Shown here: positions 10,992 to 17,058 of the stretch, piece by piece
How positions within the stretch are numbered: position 1 is the first letter of the stretch
How the letters are laid out: each line of letters begins with the position of its first letter
NCBI GenBank assembly: GCA_025358125.1
Contig: JANYKS010000058.1
Coordinates: 1-33,662 of the forward strand
Origin: Actinomycetes bacterium
GTDB taxonomy: Bacteria > Actinomycetota > Acidimicrobiia > Acidimicrobiales > Ilumatobacteraceae
Direction of reading: 5' to 3'
Length of the DNA: 33,662 nucleotides
Notes under the pieces: generated by a model
What the model saw: only the letters and a program-made list of their open reading frames with translations
The model's database searches: none
What the model was told of the DNA's origin: nothing
Made by a program: the position numbers and the translations under genes

Positions 10992-11354
10992 TCAGCTCGA
11001 AGCGCCGAAGCGTCGGTAGAAGCATGAAAACTCGCCGGTATGGCAGGCGCCGTTACCCTCTTGCTCGACGATGAACAACAACGCGTCTGCGTCACAGTCG
11101 TAGTACGCCTCGCGCACGAACTGCCGATCGCCGCTGGTGTCGCCCTTGCGCCACACCTCCTCGCGGCTGCGGCTCCAGTACACCATCCGCCCCTCCGCAA
11201 GAGTCATCTGCAGGGTCTCGGCGTTCATCCACGCCATCATCAAGACGTCCTTGGTGGCGACATCCTGGGCGATGGCCGGAACGAGACCATTGGCGTCGAA
11301 GCGGACTGCTGCGAGTTGTTCGGGCGTCACGTCGGTGCGGACTCCTGTAGTCAT
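10992..11354 (-). CDS. hisI: Phosphoribosyl-AMP cyclohydrolase
   Basis: 120 residues from the second of two in-frame ATGs (MTTGVRTD); the first is at 11363. The enzyme opens the purine ring of phosphoribosyl-AMP, the third step of histidine synthesis. Family motifs are complete: WMNAETL, YWSRSREEVWRKGDTSGD, YYDCDADALLF (D89, D91 and D93 metal ligands and C90 in numbering from the first ATG) and GACHTG (C107). It is a stand-alone cyclohydrolase without a fused HisE domain. The chosen ATG sits 7 nt after a TAGCAT box, so the gene probably has its own leaderless promoter, separate from the hisCBHF unit further upstream. trpE follows 7 nt downstream. Confidence 0.97.
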   Translation of the reverse strand: MTTGVRTDVTPEQLAAVRFDANGLVPAIAQDVATKDVLMMAWMNAETLQMTLAEGRMVYWSRSREEVWRKGDTSGDRQFVREAYYDCDADALLFIVEQEGNGACHTGEFSCFYRRFGASS

Positions 11355-11361
11355 GGGCCTC

Positions 11362-11367
11362 ATGCTA
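11362..11367 (-). promoter_or_regulatory. Candidate -10 box of hisI-trpE-ygfZ
   Basis: TAGCAT on the minus strand, 7 nt before the ATG at 11354. It overlaps the alternative first ATG (11361-11363), which would then not be in the transcript. Confidence 0.5.
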
Positions 11368-11396
11368 GGGGCGCCGCCCGCCCTCGACCTGATCGA

Positions 11397-11723
11397 TTAC
11401 AGGTACAGACCCGTGCTGCCCTCGTTGCGCGACGCGGCCACGGCGTGCAGGTCGCGCTCGCGCAGCATGATGTAGTCGTTGCCGCCGACGTCGACCTCGT
11501 AGCGGTCCTCGGGGCTGAACAGCACCCGGTCGCCGACTTCTGCGCTGCGGACGTTTTGACCGAGGGCAACAACTTCGGCCCAGACGAGACGCTTGGAGAT
11601 CTGCGCCGTTGCGGGGATCACGATGCCGCCCGTAGATCGGCGCTCACCCTCTCGATCAGGGATGTGGACGAGCAGTCGGTCGTTCAACATCTTGATCGGC
11701 AGCTTCTTGTCGGTCGTCACCAC
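11397..11723 (-). CDS. GroES-like co-chaperonin, divergent and without an adjacent groEL
   Basis: 108 residues from GTG. The GroES/Hsp10 fold is recognisable: PIKMLNDRLLVHIP at the start, the GGIVIP segment after the mobile-loop position, AEVVALGQNVRSAEVGDRVLFSPEDRYEVDVGGNDYIMLRERDLHAVA for the barrel strands. The loop segment between REGERRSTGG and IPATAQISKRLVWAEV differs from canonical GroES (usually ending KPQEGxVVAVG), and the tail has about 12 extra residues. It sits between hisI and an aldo/keto reductase and not next to groEL. No CIRCE-type HrcA operator is seen upstream. It is probably a second, diverged GroES paralogue. Whether it still caps a GroEL ring is unknown. Confidence 0.85.
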   Translation of the reverse strand: MVTTDKKLPIKMLNDRLLVHIPDREGERRSTGGIVIPATAQISKRLVWAEVVALGQNVRSAEVGDRVLFSPEDRYEVDVGGNDYIMLRERDLHAVAASRNEGSTGLYL

Positions 11724-11731
11724 GACACCGC

Positions 11732-11741
11732 ACGGTACCGT
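11732..11741. promoter_or_regulatory. Palindrome ACGGTACCGT upstream of the GroES-like gene
   Basis: A perfect 10-bp palindrome whose minus-strand half TACCGT lies 8 nt before the GTG, so it could serve as a -10 box, an operator, or both. Confidence 0.35.
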
Positions 11742-11819
11742 CTGAGATAGGCCGATTGAAACCGTGATGGTCGACGCGCTCGACGACGTGGCTTCGAACG
11801 TGCCAGTGGCGCCGATCGG

Positions 11820-12797
11820 CTATGCGATAGCGGCATCGATGCGAGTCATCACCTCTTGCGTCAGCTTGTCGATGACATCGAGCGCACCGAAGTTGTCGAC
11901 GACCTGAGATGCCTTGCTCGCGCCGGTGATCACGCTGGTGACGTGGGGGTTCGCTGCGCACCACGCAATGGAGAGCTGGGCCAACGTGCAACCGAGTTCC
12001 TCGGCGATCGGGCGCAGCCGCTCGACCCTGTCGATCTCGGACTGGGCCGTGATCCGTTTGGCCAGCCAGCCGTAGCCCGCCAGCGCGGCCCGGCTGTCTT
12101 CGGGCACACCATCGCGGTACTTGCCGGTCAGGAGGCCACTTGCGAGCGGGCTCCACGTCGTGGTGCCGATGCCGATGTCTTGATAGAGCCGGGCAAACTC
12201 GACCTCGACCTTGTTGCGCTCGAACATGTTATACTGCGGCTGCTCGACCACCGGCTTGTGGAGATGGTGGCGGTCGGCGATCTGCCAGGCCGCCCTGATC
12301 TCATCGGCGGTCCACTCACTGGTGCCCCAATACAACACCTTGCCGCGTTCGATCAGGTCGTGCATCGCCCAGACGGTCTCCTCGATCGGCGTGTTGGGGT
12401 CGGCGCGATGGCAGTAGAGCAAGTCGACGAAGTCCGCCCGCAACCGATCGAGACACCCCTCGATCGCGTGGTGGACGTACTTGCGGTTGAGGGTGTTGAC
12501 CATGTTTGCCGTTTTTGCGTCGAGGCCCCAGAAGATCTTGGTCGACAACACGTAGCTCTGCCTCTTCCAGCCAAGCTGTTCGATCACACGGCCCATGATC
12601 GCTTCGCTTTCGCCGCCTGCGTATGCCTCGGCATTGTCGTAGAAGTTGCAGCCGGCGTCGTGGGCGGCCTGCATGCACTCGAGTGCGAGATCGTCCTTGA
12701 GCTGGTTGTCGAACGTGACCCACGATCCGAACGAGAGGACGGAGAGCTGTAGGCCGGATCGTCCCATTTGGCGATAAATCATCTTTGACTGAGGCAT
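11820..12797 (-). CDS. Aldo/keto reductase (KCNAB/YghZ-like subfamily)
   Basis: 325 residues. These are NADPH-dependent carbonyl reductases with a TIM-barrel fold. The catalytic tetrad is intact: D54 and Y59 in [13 protein letters not shown]87 in STKIF, H130 in LLYCHRAD. The segments [21 protein letters not shown] at the start and [13 protein letters not shown] and [12 protein letters not shown] later match the potassium-channel beta-subunit/YghZ branch, which acts on small aldehydes such as methylglyoxal. The physiological substrate is not known. It lies 17 nt downstream of hisF but has its own -10-like box, so it may not belong to the his unit. Confidence 0.93.
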   Translation of the reverse strand: MPQSKMIYRQMGRSGLQLSVLSFGSWVTFDNQLKDDLALECMQAAHDAGCNFYDNAEAYAGGESEAIMGRVIEQLGWKRQSYVLSTKIFWGLDAKTANMVNTLNRKYVHHAIEGCLDRLRADFVDLLYCHRADPNTPIEETVWAMHDLIERGKVLYWGTSEWTADEIRAAWQIADRHHLHKPVVEQPQYNMFERNKVEVEFARLYQDIGIGTTTWSPLASGLLTGKYRDGVPEDSRAALAGYGWLAKRITAQSEIDRVERLRPIAEELGCTLAQLSIAWCAANPHVTSVITGASKASQVVDNFGALDVIDKLTQEVMTRIDAAIA

Positions 12798-12803
12798 ACC
12801 CCG

Positions 12804-12809
12804 ACGGTA
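12804..12809 (-). promoter_or_regulatory. Candidate -10 box of the aldo/keto reductase gene
   Basis: TACCGT on the minus strand, 6 nt before the ATG at 12797, in the short gap after hisF. Confidence 0.5.
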
Positions 12810-12814
12810 CCGCG

Positions 12815-13591
12815 CTAGCAGGCTGGAGGACGAACAGTGACCCCGGCGGCCATCAGCGCCCGCTTCGCGTCTGCGATCGTGTACTCGCCGAAGTGGAAGA
12901 TCGATGCTGCGAGCACTGCGTCCGCGCGGCCCTCCACGATCCCCTTGACGAGGTGATCGAGGCTGCCGACCCCGCCACTCGCGATGACCGGAACGTTGAC
13001 AGCGTCCACGATCGCGTTGGTGAGTTCGATCTCGAAGCCCTCGCGCGTTCCGTCGCGGTCCATCGACGTCAGCAAGATCTCACCAACGCCGAGCGCGACG
13101 GCCTGCACGGCCCACTCGAGCACGTCACGACCGGTCGGCGTGCGTCCCCCGTGTAGGAAGACCTCCCACGTTCCGGACCGGCCCGCGACGCCACGGGCAT
13201 CGATCGCGCACACCACGCACTGAGCTCCGAACTCGGCCGCGATCTCGGCGATCAACTCCGGACGGTCGAACGCGGCGGTGTTGACGCTCACCTTGTCAGC
13301 ACCGGCGCGAAGCATTCGGCGCGCGTCCTCGACGCTGCGGATCCCGCCCCCAACGGTGAACGGGATGAAGACTTGCTCGGCGACACGATGCACGACGTCG
13401 ACCATCGTGTCGCGGCCGTCGGACGACGCGGTGATATCGAGCAGGACCAACTCGTCGGCGCTCTCGGCGTCATAGCGAACGGCGAGTTCGACCGGGTCCC
13501 CGGCGTCGCGCAGCCCGACGAAGTTGATGCCCTTGACGACGCGACCGTTGGTGACGTCGAGGCACGGAATGACGCGGGCGACCTGCATCAT
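12815..13591 (-). CDS. hisF: Imidazole glycerol phosphate synthase, cyclase subunit
   Basis: 258 residues from ATG ([12 protein letters not shown]), which overlaps the hisH stop as ATGA; a much longer open frame upstream only runs antisense-in-phase through hisH. HisF takes ammonia from HisH and converts PRFAR to imidazole glycerol phosphate plus AICAR. The TIM-barrel motifs are clear: [17 protein letters not shown] with catalytic D12, [41 protein letters not shown] and [13 protein letters not shown]. The canonical hisA/priA gene, often found between hisH and hisF in actinobacteria, is missing here. The next gene is the aldo/keto reductase. Confidence 0.97.
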   Translation of the reverse strand: MMQVARVIPCLDVTNGRVVKGINFVGLRDAGDPVELAVRYDAESADELVLLDITASSDGRDTMVDVVHRVAEQVFIPFTVGGGIRSVEDARRMLRAGADKVSVNTAAFDRPELIAEIAAEFGAQCVVCAIDARGVAGRSGTWEVFLHGGRTPTGRDVLEWAVQAVALGVGEILLTSMDRDGTREGFEIELTNAIVDAVNVPVIASGGVGSLDHLVKGIVEGRADAVLAASIFHFGEYTIADAKRALMAAGVTVRPPAC

Positions 13592-14229
13592 CGGGCCCGT
13601 TCGCAAGCCGCGGCGGTCACGAAGTTGGCGAGCAACGCGAGGCCTGATAGGCCGGACTTCTCCGGGTGGAACTGCGTGGCGAACACATTCCCGACACGAA
13701 ACGCGACGTTGAGCGTGCCGCCGTACTCGCACGTCGCCACGACGGTGGACGGATCGAGCGGGACGCCGTGCAGCGAATGCACGAAGTACATCCACGGCGC
13801 CGGCCCGAGTCCGGCCAACATCGGATCGGACGCAGCCGTGATCGCAAGCTGATTCCACTGCATCTGCGGGCGCTTCACGCCGGGTGGGATCCACCGGACC
13901 GTCCCGGGGATCACGCCGATGCCCCGCGCCGCAGCGTTCTCCTCGCTCGCGTCGAAGAGCATTTGCATCCCGACGCAGATACCGAGGAACGGTCGGCGCG
14001 ATCCGACGGCGTCGTGCACAGAGCTCTCGAGACCAGCGGTGACCAGCGCGGTCATGCATGCGCCGAACGCTCCGACGCCCGGCAGCACGACAGCGTCGGC
14101 ATCGCGGATGAAGCCCCGATCACTGCTCAGCGCGGCCTTTGCGCCCACACGTTGCAGCGCTTTTTCGGCCGAGCGCAGGTTGCCGATGCCGTAGTCGATC
14201 ACTGCGATGACCGGCTGCGGTTCCGTCAC
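13588..14229 (-). CDS. hisH: Imidazole glycerol phosphate synthase, glutaminase subunit
   Basis: 213 residues from GTG, overlapping the hisB stop as GTGA. It is a class I glutamine amidotransferase that delivers ammonia to HisF. The catalytic triad is complete: C85 in GICVGMQ, H188 and E190 in [18 protein letters not shown] at the start and LPGVGAFG (oxyanion strand) match the family. Its stop overlaps the hisF start by four bases, giving tightly coupled 1:1 production of the heterodimer. Confidence 0.97.
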   Translation of the reverse strand: MTEPQPVIAVIDYGIGNLRSAEKALQRVGAKAALSSDRGFIRDADAVVLPGVGAFGACMTALVTAGLESSVHDAVGSRRPFLGICVGMQMLFDASEENAAARGIGVIPGTVRWIPPGVKRPQMQWNQLAITAASDPMLAGLGPAPWMYFVHSLHGVPLDPSTVVATCEYGGTLNVAFRVGNVFATQFHPEKSGLSGLALLANFVTAAACERAR

Positions 14230-14816
14230 AGTACGCCCTTGGTCGACGGCAGCGACACACCCTCGACGCGGACCGCATCACGCAGGCAGCGGGCAAGACC
14301 CTTGAATGTCGCCTCGATGATGTGATGCGCGTTTCGGCCCCGCTTGAGGGTGACGTGCAGGGTGATGCCGGCGGCCGTCGCGAAGCTGCTCACGGCGTGC
14401 TCGGCGAGTTGCGGATCGAACGCCGGACTGCCGAGCGGGAGGCTCTCGGGGATCTCGACCGCCCAGACGACGAAAGGACGCCCGGAGAGATCGAGCGCAA
14501 CTTCGACGAGCGCTTCGTCGAGTGGGTAGAGCCCGCTCGCGAAGCGACGAACGCCGATCTTGTCCCCGAGCGCTTCGCGGAACGTTTCACCGAGCGTGAT
14601 CGCCACATCCTCGACGGTGTGATGGGTATCGATCTGCAGATCGCCCTCGGCGTCGATCGTCAGGTCGAATCCACCGTGGCGACCGAGCTGGTCGAGCATG
14701 TGGTCGTAGAACGGAATGCCGGTCGAGACCGAAGTGATACCCGTTCCGTCGAGATCGATCGACATCGAGATCGAGGTTTCCTTCGTGATCCGCGAGCGGC
14801 TGGCCGTGCGACTCAT
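14226..14816 (-). CDS. hisB: Imidazoleglycerol-phosphate dehydratase
   Basis: 196 residues from ATG (MSRTASRSR), which overlaps the hisC stop as ATGA. The enzyme dehydrates imidazole glycerol phosphate to imidazole acetol phosphate using two manganese ions. The duplicated metal-binding motifs are visible: GIPFYDHMLDQLGRHGGFD, DTHHTVEDV and the second set FDPQLAEHAV and NAHHIIEATFKGLARCLRDA. It is the monofunctional form, without the phosphatase domain found in E. coli HisB. The open frame upstream of this ATG lies inside hisC. Confidence 0.97.
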   Translation of the reverse strand: MSRTASRSRITKETSISMSIDLDGTGITSVSTGIPFYDHMLDQLGRHGGFDLTIDAEGDLQIDTHHTVEDVAITLGETFREALGDKIGVRRFASGLYPLDEALVEVALDLSGRPFVVWAVEIPESLPLGSPAFDPQLAEHAVSSFATAAGITLHVTLKRGRNAHHIIEATFKGLARCLRDAVRVEGVSLPSTKGVL

Positions 14817-15874
14817 GACAGGATCTCTTCCAACGCGCGGAGGAAGACTTCGTTCTCCTCTGTCGTGCCGACGGTGACCCGCAGACAGTTCTCGAGGCGG
14901 GGCCATCCACTGCAGTCACGAACGAGCACGCTGTAGTCGAGCAGCGCCTTCCAGACGTGCGCGCCGGCTACCGTTCGCGGCCGGAACAGCACGAAATTCG
15001 CACCGCTGCGCCAGAAGTCGACCGGCAGGTGGCCGAACGCCTCCTGGATCCGCTCACGCTCGGCCACGATGTGGCCGACCCTGGCTTCCATGTCGTCGAC
15101 GAACCCCAGCGCGAGTCGACCGGCGATCTGCTTGGCGGCATCGAGATGATACGGCAGCGTCACCTTCTCCATCTCGGCCACGACCCACGACGGCCCGATC
15201 AGATAGCCGAGCCGGGCGCCGGCCATCGACCATGTCTTGCTGAACGTGCGGGTGACGACGAGTGGCGTGTCGTCGTCGACGAGTCCGATGGCCGACCAGT
15301 CGGAGAATTGGGCATAGGCCTCGTCGACCACGACGAGGCCGGGAGCGGCGTCTTGGACCGCGCCGAGATTCGTCTCCGGCTCGACGAGGCCGGTCGGGTT
15401 GTTCGGGGAACACAGGAACGTGATGATCGGATCGGCAGATCCACACACCCGCTGGACCTCGGCGAGATCGAGCGTGAAGTCCTCGCGTCGCCCGCCCTCG
15501 GCAACGGTGGCACCGGTCAGCCGGGCGATGTGGCCGTGGAGCTGATACGTCGGCTCGAACGTGGCGACGGTACGTCCCGGGCCGGCATAGGTCAACAGCA
15601 GAGTCTGGAGGACCTCGTTCGACCCGTTCCCGGCGAAGACCTGCGCAGGATCGACATGATGCAGATCGGCGATCGCCGCACGAAGCGACGTTGCCGACCG
15701 GTCGGGGTAGCGATGCCAGTCAAGCCGCGACAGCTCGGCCGCGACAGCGTGCTGCCAGGCAACGGGTGGCGGCGTCGGCGACTCGTTGGTGTTGAGCCGG
15801 ACCCGCACCGATACCTGCGGTGAGTGATATCCGTCGAGTTGTTTCAGGTCATCTCGAACAGCAACACGCGCCAT
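14813..15874 (-). CDS. hisC: Histidinol-phosphate aminotransferase
   Basis: 353 residues from ATG. It is a PLP-dependent fold-type I aminotransferase that makes histidinol phosphate from imidazole acetol phosphate. Characteristic segments are RLNTNESPTPPP, YPDRSATSLRAAIA, GNGSNEVLQ, SPNNPTG, VVDEAYAQFS and TRTFSKTWSMAGARLGYL, in which K213 should hold the cofactor. It is the first gene of the coupled hisC-hisB-hisH-hisF run; hisD, often immediately upstream, is absent. The ATG is 6 nt after a TAGCCT box with no ribosome-binding site. The upstream gene is a divergent small hypothetical, 91 bp away. Confidence 0.97.
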   Translation of the reverse strand: MARVAVRDDLKQLDGYHSPQVSVRVRLNTNESPTPPPVAWQHAVAAELSRLDWHRYPDRSATSLRAAIADLHHVDPAQVFAGNGSNEVLQTLLLTYAGPGRTVATFEPTYQLHGHIARLTGATVAEGGRREDFTLDLAEVQRVCGSADPIITFLCSPNNPTGLVEPETNLGAVQDAAPGLVVVDEAYAQFSDWSAIGLVDDDTPLVVTRTFSKTWSMAGARLGYLIGPSWVVAEMEKVTLPYHLDAAKQIAGRLALGFVDDMEARVGHIVAERERIQEAFGHLPVDFWRSGANFVLFRPRTVAGAHVWKALLDYSVLVRDCSGWPRLENCLRVTVGTTEENEVFLRALEEILS

Positions 15875-15880
15875 GTGGGC

Positions 15881-15886
15881 AGGCTA
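15881..15886 (-). promoter_or_regulatory. Candidate -10 box of hisC-hisB-hisH-hisF
   Basis: TAGCCT on the minus strand, exactly 6 nt before the hisC ATG; leaderless-type start. No histidine-codon leader peptide or T-box is seen in the 91-bp divergent gap. Confidence 0.55.
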
Positions 15887-15965
15887 GCGATGATGCCCGA
15901 GTTGTCGCGGCTCCTTTCCATCGCGCGGTGGTGCAATCGGTCGCCGACCGGGCGAGAATCTGGCC

Positions 15966-16160
15966 ATGAGCACAGCTTCAACGGCAGAGATCGGCGCAAT
16001 CGCCGACGGGGTCGACAGGTATCGTTCGCGGGTGGCCGGTCTGGCCGAACCGCTGGCGGGGACGACCAAGGATGACCTGATAGCGGTGCTCTACGAGGCC
16101 GAACGTTCATTGCTGAGCGCCCATCGTGCGTTGCAACGTGCTGTCAAACTCGCGAGGTGA
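15966..16160 (+). CDS. Small hypothetical helical protein
   Basis: 64 residues from ATG. No family is recognised. The protein is almost entirely predicted helix: an N-terminal segment of small residues, then DGVDRYRSRVAGLAEPLAG and an amphipathic C-terminal half ending in RALQRAVKLAR. There is no signal peptide or membrane segment. It is divergent from hisC. It ends about 20 nt before the duplicated element at the nth terminator. Acceptable codon usage and free-standing position support a real gene, but no ribosome-binding site or TAnnnT box is clear. Confidence 0.55.
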   Translation: MSTASTAEIGAIADGVDRYRSRVAGLAEPLAGTTKDDLIAVLYEAERSLLSAHRALQRAVKLAR

Positions 16161-16180
16161 GAGCGCGCTGAGCCGATTGA

Positions 16181-16218
16181 AAAAATGGCAACGGCCCCTA
16201 AAAATGGCAACGGCCCCT
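16181..16218. repeat. Perfect 19-bp tandem duplication
   Basis: A 19-mer that begins AAAAATGGCAAC and ends GGCCCCT is present twice head to tail, at 16181-16199 and 16200-16218. The second copy forms one arm and the U-tract of the nth terminator, so the duplication supplies a second partial terminator tail. Confidence 0.85.
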
Positions 16219-16229
16219 TGCGGGGCCGT
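16205..16229 (-). terminator. Intrinsic terminator of nth
   Basis: On the minus strand an 8-bp perfect stem ACGGCCCC/GGGGCCGT (16210-16217 with 16222-16229, loop of 4) is followed by TGCCATTTTT. It lies about 107 nt after the nth stop. It could also stop plus-strand reading from the small gene at 15966, although the U-tract favours the minus direction. Confidence 0.75.
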
Positions 16230-16270
16230 CGCTCTGCGATGCCAGGCGGCGGATCCCGGCATCGCCCGCA

Positions 16271-16293
16271 AACCAGGTGGCGGGAACCTGGTT
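16271..16293. other. Inverted repeat in the nth 3' region
   Basis: AACCAGG (16271-16277) and CCTGGTT (16287-16293) are perfect inverted arms with a 9-nt loop. CCCGTTTACGGG nearby (about 16312-16323) is another short palindrome. Both lie between the nth stop and its terminator and may be 3'-UTR structure. Confidence 0.4.
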
Positions 16294-16335
16294 GGTGCCA
16301 TCTATCGTACACCCGTTTACGGGCAAAGCAAGAGG

Positions 16336-17016
16336 TCACCGGGGCGGCATCTTCCCAGTCCCTGTGTGCTTTTCGGGCAGTAGCGAGGACGGGCAGATGT
16401 CTTCGAGGACGCATGCTCCGCACAGCGGCTTCTTGGCATCGCAGACTCGCCTGCCGTGCAGTATTGTACGCAGGCTGAAGGGTCCCCATTCGGCCGGCCG
16501 AAGAAATCCGTTGAGTTCTTGCTCGACTTTTTCGGGGTCCTCCTGGGTGGTCAGGCCGAGCCGCCTGCTGAGCCGGCCGACGTGCGTGTCGACGGCGAGG
16601 CCTGGCAGGGAGAACGCGACGCTGCGCACGACGTTGGCAGTCTTGCGGCCGACGCCTGGCAGCGTCACGAGGTCCTCGAGTGCGGTCGGCACCTCGGAGC
16701 CGAATCGGTCGACGAGTGCTGTCGCCATCCCGATCAGGCTCTTGGTTTTGTTCTGGTAGAAGCCGGTCGAGCGGATGATCTGCTCGAGGTCGTCGGGATT
16801 GGCAGCGGCCAGCGCCTCCGGGCTCGGATAGCGGGCAAACAGCTTCGGCGTCACGAGGTTGACCCTGGCGTCGGTGGTCTGCGCCGAAAGGATCGTCGCG
16901 GCGAGCAACTCGAACGCAGTGGTGTGGTCCAGCTCGCACAGCGCTACGGGGTAGAGCTCGCTCAATCGCCGGGCAACTTCACGAGTTCGCCCCTTCGGGG
17001 TCCGAGGTCCGGCCAC
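16336..17016 (-). CDS. nth: Endonuclease III (DNA glycosylase/AP lyase)
   Basis: 226 residues from GTG. Base-excision repair enzyme that removes oxidised pyrimidines and nicks the abasic site. The helix-hairpin-helix motif LPGVGRKTANVV holds catalytic K125, and VDTHVGRLSRRLGL holds catalytic D143. The [4Fe-4S] cluster loop is intact with C192-x6-C199-x2-C202-x5-C208. The C-terminal 15 residues are a short variable tail. It is divergent from the GNAT/M3 fusion gene with only 42 bp between the starts, and its own TAGATT box is 6 nt before the GTG. Confidence 0.97.
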   Translation of the reverse strand: MAGPRTPKGRTREVARRLSELYPVALCELDHTTAFELLAATILSAQTTDARVNLVTPKLFARYPSPEALAAANPDDLEQIIRSTGFYQNKTKSLIGMATALVDRFGSEVPTALEDLVTLPGVGRKTANVVRSVAFSLPGLAVDTHVGRLSRRLGLTTQEDPEKVEQELNGFLRPAEWGPFSLRTILHGRRVCDAKKPLCGACVLEDICPSSLLPEKHTGTGKMPPR

Positions 17017-17022
17017 GAGGCC

Positions 17023-17028
17023 AATCTA
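17023..17028 (-). promoter_or_regulatory. Candidate -10 box of nth
   Basis: TAGATT on the minus strand, 6 nt before the GTG at 17016. It lies 17 bp from the divergent -10 box at 17046, so the two promoters must overlap. Confidence 0.55.
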
Positions 17029-17045
17029 CGCAGGCGGCGAGCCAG

Positions 17046-17051
17046 TAGCCT
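17046..17051 (+). promoter_or_regulatory. Candidate -10 box of the GNAT/M3 fusion gene
   Basis: TAGCCT, 7 nt before the ATG at 17059. This spacing supports 17059 as the real start rather than in-frame codons further upstream that lie inside nth. Confidence 0.55.
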
Positions 17052-17058
17052 CAACACG

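Noticed and set aside
11724..11819. CIRCE/HrcA operator for the GroES-like gene
   Set aside because: No TTAGCACTC/GAGTGCTAA dyad is present; only the unrelated ACGGTACCGT palindrome is seen.
15875..15965. Histidine attenuator (His-codon leader peptide or T-box) before hisC
   Set aside because: The divergent gap is only 91 bp, has no run of His codons and no T-box motif; a leaderless start fits better.
16456..17058. 200 extra codons upstream of the GNAT/M3 fusion in the same frame
   Set aside because: They lie antisense within nth and have no GNAT similarity; the TAGCCT box 7 nt before 17059 marks the real start.
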